64,000 bases of DNA from Clostridiales bacterium (GCA_004555915.1 SFJM01000013.1:1-64000); one strand, 5' to 3'; positions 25,918 through 34,119 are shown, counted from the first letter of the stretch. Notes: a model not told the origin generated them from the sequence alone. Program-made: numbers and translations.

Positions 25918-26610
25918 ATGGAACAGAAAAAAAATAAATCTGAACTTGCCAAACGATATATTCTGTGCATTATCGGTCTGTTTTTCTCCGCCCTGGGTGT
26001 TGCTGTAACCAAACGTGGTGAGCTGGGCGTATCCCCGATTTCCTCGGTTGCCAATGTCATGAGCCTGCAATTTCCGGTACTGACTCTGGGCAACTGGCTG
26101 ATTATCTGGAACTGTGTGCTGATCCTCGGCCAGATTGTCATCCTCCGCCGGAAATTCCAGTGGATTCAGTTGCTGCAGATTCCGCTTTCCTTTCTGTTCG
26201 GTTATTTTACCGACTTCGGCATGTGGCTGTTTGCATGGACTTCCTCTGACTTGTATCCGCTGCGTCTGGTAAATATTGCTGCCGGTACAGTTTTACTGGG
26301 CTTTGGTATTTCTCTGTGTGTGATTGCAAATGCTATCCTCAATTCCGGTGAAGCATTCGTCAAAGCGATTTCCGACACCATGCACAAAGATTTCGGCACA
26401 CTGAAAATCTGCTTTGATGTGAGCTGCGTTGTGATTGCCATTGTGCTCTCACTGGTTTTCTTTGATTTCACCATTCAGGGCACACGGGAAGGCACCGTCA
26501 TTGCCGCGCTGTTCACCGGCTTTGTCATCAAGTTCTTTACTCCCCGGCTGCGCCGCCCTCTTGAATCCATACTTACCGGCTCCGCCCGGAAACAGGAGGC
26601 TTCCCTATGA
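25918..26610 (+). CDS. YczE/YyaS/YitT-like membrane protein
   Basis: A 230-residue integral membrane protein with about five hydrophobic helices, resembling the YczE/YyaS group of uncharacterised Firmicute proteins. The opening RYILCIIGLFFSALGVAVTK and GELGVSPISS are typical. AAGGAGG at 25903-25909 fixes the start. The stop overlaps the next ATG as ATGA, so it is translationally coupled to the amidohydrolase. Substrate or function is unknown. Confidence 0.8.
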   Translation: MEQKKNKSELAKRYILCIIGLFFSALGVAVTKRGELGVSPISSVANVMSLQFPVLTLGNWLIIWNCVLILGQIVILRRKFQWIQLLQIPLSFLFGYFTDFGMWLFAWTSSDLYPLRLVNIAAGTVLLGFGISLCVIANAILNSGEAFVKAISDTMHKDFGTLKICFDVSCVVIAIVLSLVFFDFTIQGTREGTVIAALFTGFVIKFFTPRLRRPLESILTGSARKQEASL

Positions 26611-27455
26611 TTATTGATTTCCATACCCATACCTTTCCGGATAAAATCGCCGGTTCGGTCATTGGCAAGCTGCAGCAGCTGTCCCGCTCCCGCCCCTTTA
26701 CCGATGCCACCAATGATGGTTTAAGACGTTCCATGGAGCAGGCAGGCATTGACCTATCCATCCTGCTTCCCGTCATGACCAATGAGGGTCAGGTACACAA
26801 GCTGAATGAGCTGGCTGCCCGCACCAATGAGCACTGGAAGGAAACCGGTCTGTTGTCCTTTGGCGGCATGCATCCGGATACAGAGGATTACAAGTCCGCC
26901 CTCCGGCAGGTGGCAGACATGGGGCTGCCGGGCATCAAGCTGCATCCGGCTTATCAGGGTGCGGATTTTGACGACATCCGTTACCTGCGCATCATCGACA
27001 AGGCCTCTGAGCTGGGCCTCATCGTGCTGACCCATGCGGGATGGGATATTGGTATCCCGGAGCACAATTACTGCGATACACGGCATGTACAGCACGTTAT
27101 GCGGGAAGTCGGGCCGGATAAGCTGGTGCTTGCTCACATGGGCGGCTGGCAGGACTGGAAGGCCGTCGGCGAAGAGCTGGCCGGGCTGCCGCTGTACTTT
27201 GACGCTTCCTTCTCCACCGGTGATATTGTCCCGGCACCGGGCACTACCCGTACCCCGGAGGAGTCCCACAACATGAACCGGGAGCAGTTCACCCGTCTGG
27301 TGCGAAAGCTGGGTACTGACCGTATCCTGTTCGCCACTGACTGCCCCTGGAGTGACCAGACGGAATCCCTGAAATTTATACGCGACTGCGATTTCTCCCA
27401 GCAGGAGCTGGAGGATATTCTGGGCAATAACGCGCAGAAGCTGCTGGGAATCTGA
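26607..27455 (+). CDS. Amidohydrolase 2 family TIM-barrel hydrolase
   Basis: A 282-residue metal-dependent hydrolase or decarboxylase. The first strand carries DFHTHTFPDK, with the HxH metal ligands. KLHPAYQG, LTHAGWD, LAHMGGW and the late FATDCPWS carry the remaining His and Asp ligands. This family includes decarboxylases and lactone hydrolases of carboxylic acid pathways. It overlaps the upstream membrane gene by 4 bases. The substrate cannot be assigned. Confidence 0.88.
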   Translation: MIIDFHTHTFPDKIAGSVIGKLQQLSRSRPFTDATNDGLRRSMEQAGIDLSILLPVMTNEGQVHKLNELAARTNEHWKETGLLSFGGMHPDTEDYKSALRQVADMGLPGIKLHPAYQGADFDDIRYLRIIDKASELGLIVLTHAGWDIGIPEHNYCDTRHVQHVMREVGPDKLVLAHMGGWQDWKAVGEELAGLPLYFDASFSTGDIVPAPGTTRTPEESHNMNREQFTRLVRKLGTDRILFATDCPWSDQTESLKFIRDCDFSQQELEDILGNNAQKLLGI

Positions 27456-27461
27456 TGCCGC

Positions 27462-27490
27462 TTGACAATCATCGGGATTCATGCTAACAT
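27462..27490 (+). promoter_or_regulatory. Promoter of the antisense RNA
   Basis: TTGACA (27462-27467) and TAACAT (27485-27490) with 17-base spacing, immediately after the amidohydrolase stop. A transcript would start near 27497. Confidence 0.8.
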
Positions 27491-27496
27491 GTGAAT

Positions 27497-27592
27497 AGAA
27501 AACGAGAGACGTATCATCAACGTTACGTCCCCCTCAGTTAGGTTAAAGAATAACCGCTCTCAGATGGCAGTCCGGGCGGTTATTTCTTTTTG
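27497..27592 (+). ncRNA. Candidate type I antitoxin RNA
   Basis: A short transcript predicted from the strong promoter at 27462-27490 to the terminator ending near 27591, about 95 bases. It runs against the 3' end of the small holin-like gene and overlaps its last four codons and the 3' untranslated part of its mRNA. No coding frame of note lies in it. The layout matches convergent type I antitoxins such as RatA. Ends are inferred from promoter and terminator positions. Confidence 0.7.
27549..27591. terminator. Shared terminator of toxin and antitoxin RNA
   Basis: Perfect 9-bp stem AATAACCGC/GCGGTTATT (27549-27557 with 27576-27584), followed by TTCTTTTT on the plus strand and CTTTAACC on the minus strand. 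Confidence 0.8.
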
Positions 27593-27687
27593 TTCTGATA
27601 AAACAGAGCAACTATGGCAACAATCAGTAATCCGAAATCCGTCAACGCGGATAACAGCTGAAATAATTCTGCATATGTAATATACAT
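27580..27687 (-). CDS. Holin-like type I toxin peptide
   Basis: A 35-residue peptide with one membrane helix (FGLLIVAIVALFYQ, about 18-31) and a basic end NKKK. It matches the look of the putative holin-like toxin family of Firmicutes. GGGAGGGG lies 5 bases before the ATG. The mRNA leader contains a complementary CCCTCCC that can sequester this site. It has its own consensus promoter about 120-145 bases upstream and faces a convergent antisense RNA. Toxicity by membrane damage is inferred from the family and was not shown. Confidence 0.75.
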   Translation of the reverse strand: MYITYAELFQLLSALTDFGLLIVAIVALFYQNKKK

Positions 27688-27693
27688 AGTTTC

Positions 27694-27715
27694 CCCTCCC
27701 ATCTTATGGGGAGGG
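27694..27715 (-). promoter_or_regulatory. Shine-Dalgarno-sequestering hairpin of the toxin mRNA
   Basis: The toxin ribosome site (rc of 27694-27700) can pair over 7 bp with 27709-27715, giving a hairpin with an 8-base loop. Such sequestration is a known way of delaying toxin translation. Confidence 0.65.
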
Positions 27716-27803
27716 ACAAAAAGGAATCTTTTACACCGTCCTCCCCGTAATACAAATGAGGGAAACGGCTCCGCCTGTAGATGATATATCTCTCGCTGGT
27801 TTC

Positions 27804-27832
27804 AGATTAGCAATTTTCCAGACAAATGTCAA
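27804..27832 (-). promoter_or_regulatory. Promoter of the toxin gene
   Basis: Minus-strand TTGACA (27827-27832) and TAATCT (27804-27809) with 17-base spacing. The -35 begins exactly where the downstream terminator stem of paaK ends. Confidence 0.8.
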
Positions 27833-27869
27833 GCGTCCCACCGGACAAGTCCGGCGGGACGCTCTTTTT
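27832..27869. terminator. Terminator between paaK and the toxin locus
   Basis: A 14-bp stem with one mismatch (27832-27845 with 27850-27863), followed by CTTTTT on the plus strand. It may insulate both directions. Confidence 0.75.
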
Positions 27870-27886
27870 ATACACACACGTATGTT

Positions 27887-29194
27887 TTAGTTCTTGTACA
27901 GGTTTCGCTTGTCAATGACACGCACAGCTTTGCCTTCACTGCGGGCAATGGTCTTTGGTGCAACCAGCTTGACATCTACACGGATGCCCAGCATTGCCTT
28001 CAGCTTTGCCACCAGTACCTTTTCACGCTCTGCATCCGAAACGGTGAAATCGTTGAACATTTCCTGGGACATTTCCACCTTGACCTCAATGGTATCGCTG
28101 TTGCCCACACGGTCAACAATCAGTTCATAGTTTGCCGGATAGCCTTCGCTCATCAGTACGGTCTCAATCTGAGACGGGAATACATTGACACCCTTGACAA
28201 CCATCATGTCATCACTGCGGCCCAGCGGCTTGGTCATACGGATATGGGTACGGCCACAGGAGCAGGGCTTGCGGGACAGGATGCAGATATCACGGGTACG
28301 GTAACGCATCAGCGGGAATGCTTCCTTGGTCAGGCAGGTGAATACCAGCTCACCGCGTTCACCCTCCGGCAGAACCTCACCGGTCTGCGGGTCAATGACC
28401 TCTGCAATAAAGTGGTCCTCATTGATATGCATGCCCTTCTGCTCCTCACATTCAAAGGACACGCCCGGGCCGGAAATCTCGGTCAGGCCATAGATATCAT
28501 ATGCCTTGATGCCCAGATTCTGCTCGATATCATGGCGCATTTCCTCGGTCCATGCCTCTGCACCGAAAATACCTGCCTTCAGCTTGATCTGGTCACGGAT
28601 TCCCCGTTCATTGATGCTCTCTGCCAGATATGCCGCATAGGACGGGGTACAGCACAGAATGGTAGAACCCAGATCGGTCATAAACTGCAGCTGACGGTCC
28701 GTATTACCGGAGGACATGGGCAGGGTCAGGCAGCCTACCTTATGGGAACCGCCATTCAGGCCCGGGCCACCGGTAAACAGGCCATAGCCATAGCTGACAT
28801 GGCAGACATCGTCCTTGGAGCCGCCTGCAGCCACGATGGCACGTGCACAGCAATCCTCCCACAGGTCAAGGTCATGCTGGGTGTAGAATGCAACCACTCG
28901 ACGACCGGTGGTGCCGCTGGTGGACTGGATGCGTACACAGTCAGACAGCGGCTTTGCCAGCAGTCCATAGGGATACTGATCCTTCAGGTCATCCTTGGTG
29001 ATGAACGGCAGCTTGTGCAGGTCCTCCACACCATGGATATCCTCCGGCTTTATACCTGCTGCATCCATCTTATTGCGGTAAAATTCCACGTTGTCATATA
29101 CATACTGTACCTGCTTGACCAGGCGCTCGCTCTGCAGTGCCTTCAGCTGTTCTACCGGCATGGTCTCAATTTCCGGCTGATAATAATGCTTCAT
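27887..29194 (-). CDS. paaK: Phenylacetate-CoA ligase (aryl-acid CoA ligase)
   Basis: A 435-residue AMP-forming adenylate-forming ligase. The P-loop STSGTTGRR, the motif YGLTEISGPGVSFEC and the hinge RYRTRDICIL are conserved, with the C-terminal domain motif GRSDDMMVVKGVNVFP. It activates phenylacetate or related aryl acids with ATP and CoA. Beside iorAB it likely runs in reverse to make ATP from aryl-acetyl-CoA, as proposed for this gene pair in anaerobes and archaea. The start at 29194 has AAGGAA close upstream; the longer frame has no ribosome site. Confidence 0.93.
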   Translation of the reverse strand: MKHYYQPEIETMPVEQLKALQSERLVKQVQYVYDNVEFYRNKMDAAGIKPEDIHGVEDLHKLPFITKDDLKDQYPYGLLAKPLSDCVRIQSTSGTTGRRVVAFYTQHDLDLWEDCCARAIVAAGGSKDDVCHVSYGYGLFTGGPGLNGGSHKVGCLTLPMSSGNTDRQLQFMTDLGSTILCCTPSYAAYLAESINERGIRDQIKLKAGIFGAEAWTEEMRHDIEQNLGIKAYDIYGLTEISGPGVSFECEEQKGMHINEDHFIAEVIDPQTGEVLPEGERGELVFTCLTKEAFPLMRYRTRDICILSRKPCSCGRTHIRMTKPLGRSDDMMVVKGVNVFPSQIETVLMSEGYPANYELIVDRVGNSDTIEVKVEMSQEMFNDFTVSDAEREKVLVAKLKAMLGIRVDVKLVAPKTIARSEGKAVRVIDKRNLYKN

Positions 29195-29372
29195 AATTTC
29201 CTTAGAAACTCCTTCTGTTTTTCTCATACATGAAATCAGATGCCTCCCCGCCCGTTTACCTTCCCAAAAGGCAAACCAGACGGCGACTTCGTCCTGATTC
29301 CGGGGCGAACACACGACTCTCGCCGGGCCATTCCTCGTGACCCGCTATCCTGAGAGGGATGATCTCCTGAAA

Positions 29373-29399
29373 ACCATACTTCCATATCTGGAATATGGT
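29373..29399 (-). promoter_or_regulatory. Hairpin between iorB and paaK
   Basis: ACCATA/TATGGT and TTCCA/TGGAA arms form an 11-bp stem with one bulge, 11 bases after the iorB stop. No U-tract. It may protect the iorAB message or tune paaK expression. Confidence 0.45.
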
Positions 29400-29410
29400 A
29401 AAAGCTTTCC

Positions 29411-29983
29411 TTACTCAGCTCGTCCCAGAGAAAATGCCTTGCGGTTGAGTTCCAGGAACTTGGCCGGTACACTGGCAGCCAGTGCTTCCAGCCATGCTTC
29501 TTCGGTAATCTGGTCAAAATAACGGGACAGACGACCCATCAGCGCAATATTGACTGCCTTGGCAGAGCCTGCCTCGGTTGCGATAGCAAGTGCATCCATG
29601 GCATCCACCTTTGCGCCCAGCGCTTCCATTTTGGCAACCAGATCGGTGGGATATTGTGCCGCACCGGTGATAACCGGCATCGGATCAATTTCCTGGGTGT
29701 TGACAATCACACGGCCGCCCGGCTTGAGATATTCCATCCAGCGGGCTGCTTCCAGCTTTTCAAACGAAACGATAAAATCCGCTTCGCCCTTATCAATAAT
29801 CGGGGAATATACATGCTCGCCAAAGCGTACATAGGTGACAACGCTGCCACCGCGCTGGCTCATGCCATGTACCTCCGAAACCTTTACATCATAGCCCTGG
29901 TCCAGCAGCAGACGACCCAGCAGCTTACTTGCCAGCAGAGAGCCCTGGCCGCCGACACCTACGATCATTACATTCGTTGTCAT
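29411..29983 (-). CDS. iorB: Indolepyruvate:ferredoxin oxidoreductase, beta subunit
   Basis: A 190-residue gamma-type oxidoreductase domain (VMIVGVGGQGSLLASKLL; SEVHGMSQRGGSV). With IorA it decarboxylates aromatic 2-oxoacids such as indolepyruvate and phenylpyruvate to aryl-acetyl-CoA, reducing ferredoxin. The ATG at 29983 is 8 bases after GGAGG; an upstream in-frame GTG overlaps that site. It starts 13 bases after the iorA stop. Confidence 0.95.
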   Translation of the reverse strand: MTTNVMIVGVGGQGSLLASKLLGRLLLDQGYDVKVSEVHGMSQRGGSVVTYVRFGEHVYSPIIDKGEADFIVSFEKLEAARWMEYLKPGGRVIVNTQEIDPMPVITGAAQYPTDLVAKMEALGAKVDAMDALAIATEAGSAKAVNIALMGRLSRYFDQITEEAWLEALAASVPAKFLELNRKAFSLGRAE

Positions 29984-29996
29984 TTCAGCCACCTCC

Positions 29997-31724
29997 TCAG
30001 GCCTTCAGCGCATCAAATGCGCACAGTTGCTGGCATACACCGCAGCCCACACACAGGGTATTGTCAATGACTGCCTTTTTGTCCTTGATGCTGATTGCCG
30101 GACATCCCAGCTTCATACAGCTGCGGCAGCCGCGGCATGCATCGGTATCCACCTTCAGCGGTGGGTTATGCTTGACATATTTCAGCAGCGCACACGGACG
30201 GCGGCTGATAATCACCGACGGAGCGTCAATTGCCAGTTCTTCCTTCAGAACCGTATCACACTGCTTCAGGTCATACGGGTCAACCACACGGATGTGCTCA
30301 AAGCCCATGGCACGGCACAGGGATTCCAGATCAATCTTGCCTGCCGGGTCACCCTTGATGTTGTAACCGGTGGTGGGGTTCTGCTGATGACCGGTCATGC
30401 CGGTAATCGAGTTGTCCAGAATGATGACGGTGGAATTGCTCTGGTTATACGCAATGTTTGCCAGTCCGGTCATGCCGGAATGCATGAAGGTGGAGTCACC
30501 GATGACAGCAACCGTCTTGCCCTCGGCTTCCTTGCCCAGAGCCTTGTTAAAGCCATGGATAGAGGAAATGGACGCGCCCATGCACAGGGTCATTTCAATG
30601 GAATTCAGCGGCGCCACAGCGCCCAGGGTATAGCAGCCAATGTCACCCAGTACCGTACACTTGTTTTTGGACAGGGTATAGAACAGGCCACGATGGGGAC
30701 ATCCTGCGCACATGACCGGCGGACGCGGCGGCATGGTTTCCTCCAGCTTTTTGCCTGCCGGTACCGGAAGACCCAGCTTTTCTGCAATCAGGTTCTGGGA
30801 GAATTCATCCTCCATCGGCAGGACATCCTTGCCGGTGACGGTGAGGCCCAGCTGCTTGCAGTGGTTTTCAATAATCGGGTCCAGTTCTTCAATGACAACC
30901 AGCTTGTCAACCTTTGCGGCAAAGTCCAGAATCAGCTTTTCCGGCAGCGGGTTAATCATGCCCAGCTTGAGTACAGATGCCTTATCGCCGAATACTTCCT
31001 TTGCATACTGATAGCAGGTGCTGGAGGTGATGACACCGATGGAGGTATCTGCCATCTCCACACGGTTCAGGTCACAGGTCTCCGCATAGGCAATCAGGTC
31101 ACGGGTACGCTGCTCCACCAGCGGATGGCGGCGCTTTGCGTTGCCCGGCATCATAACATACTTGCCAATGTTCTTTTCATAGGGCTTCACCGGCGGGGTG
31201 ATGCGTTCACCGGTTTCCACAATGCTCTGGGAATGTGCCACACGGGTGCACATTTTCAGGATAACCGGCGTATCAAACTGTTCCGACAGCTCAAAGGCAC
31301 GCATGGTAAATTCCCGTGCTTCGGCGGAATCCGACGGCTCCAGCATCGGAATCTTGGATGCAATGGCATGATGCCGGGAATCCTGCTCATTCTGAGAGGA
31401 ATGCATGCCGGCGTCATCCGCTACCACGATGACCATGCCTGCATTGACACCGGTATAGGAAACGGTAAACAGCGGGTCCGCTGCCACATTGAGTCCTACA
31501 TGCTTCATGCCGCAGAAGCTGCGCTTGCCTGCCAGCGACGCACCAAAGGCCACTTCCATGGCTACCTTTTCATTCGGCGCCCACTCACAGTACATTTCAT
31601 CATATTTTGCGGCTTCCTCTGTTACCTCGGTGCTCGGGGTGCCCGGATAACTGGAAACCACGCTGCATCCGGCTTCATATAAGCCGCGGGCAACTGCCTG
31701 GTTGCCCAGCATCAGCTGTTTCAT
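29997..31724 (-). CDS. iorA: Indolepyruvate:ferredoxin oxidoreductase, alpha subunit
   Basis: A 575-residue thiamine-diphosphate enzyme. The N-terminal pyrimidine-binding domain (SSYPGTPSTEV) is followed by the central domain. The TPP-binding domain has MCAGCPHRGLFY, GDIGCYTLGA and the GDSTFMHSGMT/DNSITGMTGHQQNP metal motif. Two [4Fe-4S] motifs end the protein: CRGCRSCMKLGC and CVGCGVCQQLC. It is the catalytic subunit for oxidation of aromatic 2-oxoacids. GGAAGGG lies 9 bases before the ATG. Confidence 0.96.
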   Translation of the reverse strand: MKQLMLGNQAVARGLYEAGCSVVSSYPGTPSTEVTEEAAKYDEMYCEWAPNEKVAMEVAFGASLAGKRSFCGMKHVGLNVAADPLFTVSYTGVNAGMVIVVADDAGMHSSQNEQDSRHHAIASKIPMLEPSDSAEAREFTMRAFELSEQFDTPVILKMCTRVAHSQSIVETGERITPPVKPYEKNIGKYVMMPGNAKRRHPLVEQRTRDLIAYAETCDLNRVEMADTSIGVITSSTCYQYAKEVFGDKASVLKLGMINPLPEKLILDFAAKVDKLVVIEELDPIIENHCKQLGLTVTGKDVLPMEDEFSQNLIAEKLGLPVPAGKKLEETMPPRPPVMCAGCPHRGLFYTLSKNKCTVLGDIGCYTLGAVAPLNSIEMTLCMGASISSIHGFNKALGKEAEGKTVAVIGDSTFMHSGMTGLANIAYNQSNSTVIILDNSITGMTGHQQNPTTGYNIKGDPAGKIDLESLCRAMGFEHIRVVDPYDLKQCDTVLKEELAIDAPSVIISRRPCALLKYVKHNPPLKVDTDACRGCRSCMKLGCPAISIKDKKAVIDNTLCVGCGVCQQLCAFDALKA

Positions 31725-31790
31725 AAGTACAATCCCTTCCTTACTATACGATGCTCCTGCCGTTGTTTCAGTCATACGGCACTGCATCGG

Positions 31791-32090
31791 TTATTCCTTT
31801 TCTTCCTCAGCAATCTGCTCTGTCATGCCCCGCAGCACACCGGTACCGGAGGACAGCATCCGGCTGACACGGCTGATGGTGGCGCTGCTGGCGCCGGTTT
31901 TGCCGAGGATATCATTGTAAATTTTGCCCTGTGTGAGCAAAACAGCCACGTCAAAGCGCTGCTCCATCGCCCTTGCCTCTGATACCGTGCACAAGTCTTC
32001 AAAAAACTTCCTGCACTCATCAACGGTTTTCAGCTTCAGGATATTCTCATATAAAGCCATGCTTGGCTCTTTGTGATCCAATTTTGCCAT
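31791..32090 (-). CDS. TrpR-like helix-turn-helix protein (YerC/YecD family)
   Basis: A 99-residue all-helical protein of the TrpR superfamily. TVDECRKFFEDLCTVSEARAMEQRFDVA leads into the HTH IYNDILGKTGASSATISRVSRML. E. coli TrpR uses this fold to sense tryptophan; YerC-type proteins have no firmly known ligand. The gene leads iorA-iorB-paaK, which handles tryptophan and phenylalanine oxoacids, so an aromatic ligand is plausible. GGAGGG lies 9 bases before the ATG at 32090. Sixty-six bases separate it from iorA. Confidence 0.88.
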   Translation of the reverse strand: MAKLDHKEPSMALYENILKLKTVDECRKFFEDLCTVSEARAMEQRFDVAVLLTQGKIYNDILGKTGASSATISRVSRMLSSGTGVLRGMTEQIAEEEKE

Positions 32091-32155
32091 ACGGCATTTC
32101 CCTCCTGCTGCTGCCGGAAATAATGACAGCATGATTTATGACGCTTTCAAAATTA

Positions 32156-32184
32156 AGTTTAACACATGAAAGCAGGACAGTAAA
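32156..32184 (-). promoter_or_regulatory. Promoter of the yerC-iorAB-paaK operon
   Basis: Minus-strand TTTACT (32179-32184) and TAAACT (32156-32161) with 17-base spacing. Confidence 0.65.
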
Positions 32185-32236
32185 CCACTTTTTTGTGATT
32201 TTCACCAAAAACAAGCGTTTTTTCCGTGTAAAACAG

Positions 32237-32271
32237 AAAAAACAGCTCCCGCCGGACATGGCGGAAGCCGT
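32237..32271 (-). terminator. Terminator of the acyl-CoA synthetase gene
   Basis: A 12-bp stem with two wobble pairs (32242-32253 with 32260-32271), followed by six T on the minus strand. Confidence 0.85.
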
Positions 32272-32370
32272 TATCAACGATTGAATGCACAGCGGGAATT
32301 CTCAGAAGCTCCTTCCTCTGAGGGAGCCTTTGATACAAGCCCTTCCATCTGCTGCCTGAAATTCCCAATA

Positions 32371-34008
32371 TTAGCCCTGATTTTCCTTTGCAACCAGATT
32401 CTCTACTCGGTACATCTGGCGCAGCTTGGGCTTTTCAATCTTGCCCGTAGGATTGCGCGGAATGTCGGCAAAGATAATCTTCACCGGACGCTTATAACGG
32501 GGCAGCTTCATGCAGAATTCACGGATTTCCTCCTCCGTGCAGGTAAAGCCTTCCTTGATTTCAATAATCGCTGCGGTAATTTCTCCCAGACGCTGATCCG
32601 GCATGCCAATGACTGCAACATCCTTGATGGACGGATACGCCCGCAGGAAATCTTCAATCTGTACCGGGTAAATGTTCTCACCGCCGCTGATGATGACATC
32701 CTTCTTGCGGTCAACCAGGAAATAGAAGCCATCCTCATCCTGCATGGCCATGTCGCCAGTGAACAGCCATCCATCCCGCAGTGTTTCCGCGGTGGCCTTC
32801 TCGTCACGGTAGTAGCAGGTCATGACACCCGGGCCCTTGACACACAGTTCACCTACATCGCCCTTCTTGACAGGCTCACCGTTTTCATCCACAATCTTAG
32901 CCGTCCAGCCAAAGCCCGGCACACCAATCGCGCCGACCTTATGGATATTTTCCACGCCCAGATGTACACAGCCCGGTCCAATGGATTCACTCAGGCCATA
33001 GTTGGTATCATACTGATGGTTCGGGAAATATGCCTTCCAGCGGCGAATCAGGGACGGCGGTACCGGCTGTGCACCGATATGCATCAGTCTCCACTGATCC
33101 AGCTCATAATCCTCCAGCTTGAAATCGCCACGGTCCAGTGCATCCAGAATATCCTGCGCCCATGGAACCAGCAGCCACACAATCGAACATTTTTCCTGAG
33201 ACACCGCTTCCAGCACATACTTCGGCTTGGTGCCCTTGAGCAGGACAGCCTTGCCGCCGGAAATCAAGCTGCCAAACCAGTGCATTTTTGCGCCGGTATG
33301 ATACAGCGGCGGGATACACAGGAATACATCCTCCTTGGTCTGCCCATGATGTGCCTGCTCCACACGTGCGGAATGCATCAGGCTCTCATGGTTATGTAAA
33401 ATCGCCTTGGGGAAACCGGTGGTACCGGAGGAGAAATAAATCGCTGCGTTATCCTCATCACGGATATCAATCAGCGGTGCCTGGCTGGAACAGTTTGCTG
33501 CCAGAGAGCTGTAATCCTCTGCCCAGCTCGGACAGCCGCCTTCACCAAAATAGAACATCAGGCGCTTGCGGCTCAGTTCATCCGCAATCGGCTCCAGACG
33601 GCCGATGAAGTTGCTGCCAAAGACAATGACATCCACCTCAGCCAGATCTGCACAGTACTTGATTTCATCGGTATCATACCGGAAATTGAACGGTACTGCC
33701 AGTGCGCCGGTTTTGAGGACACCGAAATAAATCGGCAGCCATTCCAGGCAGTTCATCAGCAAAATCGCAACCTTGTCCCCCTTCTTAATGCCGCGGCTGA
33801 GCAGCAGGTTGGCAAACCGGTTTGCTTTTTCGTCAAAGACACGCCATGTGATTTCACGGCGATAGCTGGTTGCCGGTGTTGGCTCCATCAGGTCATATTC
33901 CTTCCATGTTACGCGGCGAATTTCCTGAATTTCCGGATTCAGCTCCACCAGTGCAACGTCATCACCGTACAGCTTGCTGTTTTTTTCCAATAAATCTGTA
34001 ATAGGCAT
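32371..34008 (-). CDS. AMP-dependent acyl-CoA synthetase
   Basis: A 545-residue class I adenylate-forming enzyme of the acetyl/medium-chain acyl-CoA synthetase group. Core motifs are YFSSGTTGFPKAI, NYGLSESIGPG, LFTGDMAMQDEDG, and the C-terminal lysine motif NPTGKIEKP. It likely activates an organic acid to the CoA thioester; sequence does not tell which. It has its own promoter and terminator and so is separate from the downstream ior operon. The proximity may reflect a shared aryl or branched-chain acid theme. Confidence 0.9.
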   Translation of the reverse strand: MPITDLLEKNSKLYGDDVALVELNPEIQEIRRVTWKEYDLMEPTPATSYRREITWRVFDEKANRFANLLLSRGIKKGDKVAILLMNCLEWLPIYFGVLKTGALAVPFNFRYDTDEIKYCADLAEVDVIVFGSNFIGRLEPIADELSRKRLMFYFGEGGCPSWAEDYSSLAANCSSQAPLIDIRDEDNAAIYFSSGTTGFPKAILHNHESLMHSARVEQAHHGQTKEDVFLCIPPLYHTGAKMHWFGSLISGGKAVLLKGTKPKYVLEAVSQEKCSIVWLLVPWAQDILDALDRGDFKLEDYELDQWRLMHIGAQPVPPSLIRRWKAYFPNHQYDTNYGLSESIGPGCVHLGVENIHKVGAIGVPGFGWTAKIVDENGEPVKKGDVGELCVKGPGVMTCYYRDEKATAETLRDGWLFTGDMAMQDEDGFYFLVDRKKDVIISGGENIYPVQIEDFLRAYPSIKDVAVIGMPDQRLGEITAAIIEIKEGFTCTEEEIREFCMKLPRYKRPVKIIFADIPRNPTGKIEKPKLRQMYRVENLVAKENQG

Positions 34009-34081
34009 GATATACTCTCAACCCTTCCTCTATTTCAATCACCCTGTGTCAGGTTCTTTTCTCATTTAAAGTGCAACTCTT

Positions 34082-34097
34082 TTACTTATAAAAGTAA
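34082..34097. promoter_or_regulatory. 16-bp inverted repeat over the acyl-CoA synthetase -10
   Basis: TTACTT-ATAA-AAGTAA is a perfect inverted repeat that covers the minus-strand -10 (TACTTT). A repressor binding here would block the promoter. Confidence 0.5.
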
Positions 34098-34119
34098 CAT
34101 ACCTGTAACCAAAAGTCAA
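34091..34119 (-). promoter_or_regulatory. Promoter of the acyl-CoA synthetase gene
   Basis: Minus-strand TTGACT (34114-34119) and TACTTT (34091-34096) with 17-base spacing. Confidence 0.7.

Noticed and set aside
27497..27600. Riboswitch or T-box leader after the amidohydrolase
   Set aside because: No gene follows on the plus strand, and the hairpin is a simple terminator opposite a small toxin-like frame; the antisense RNA reading fits better.
29194..29314. PaaK extended by 40 residues
   Set aside because: No ribosome site at the upstream ATG and the extension is not similar to the family; AAGGAA precedes the inner ATG.
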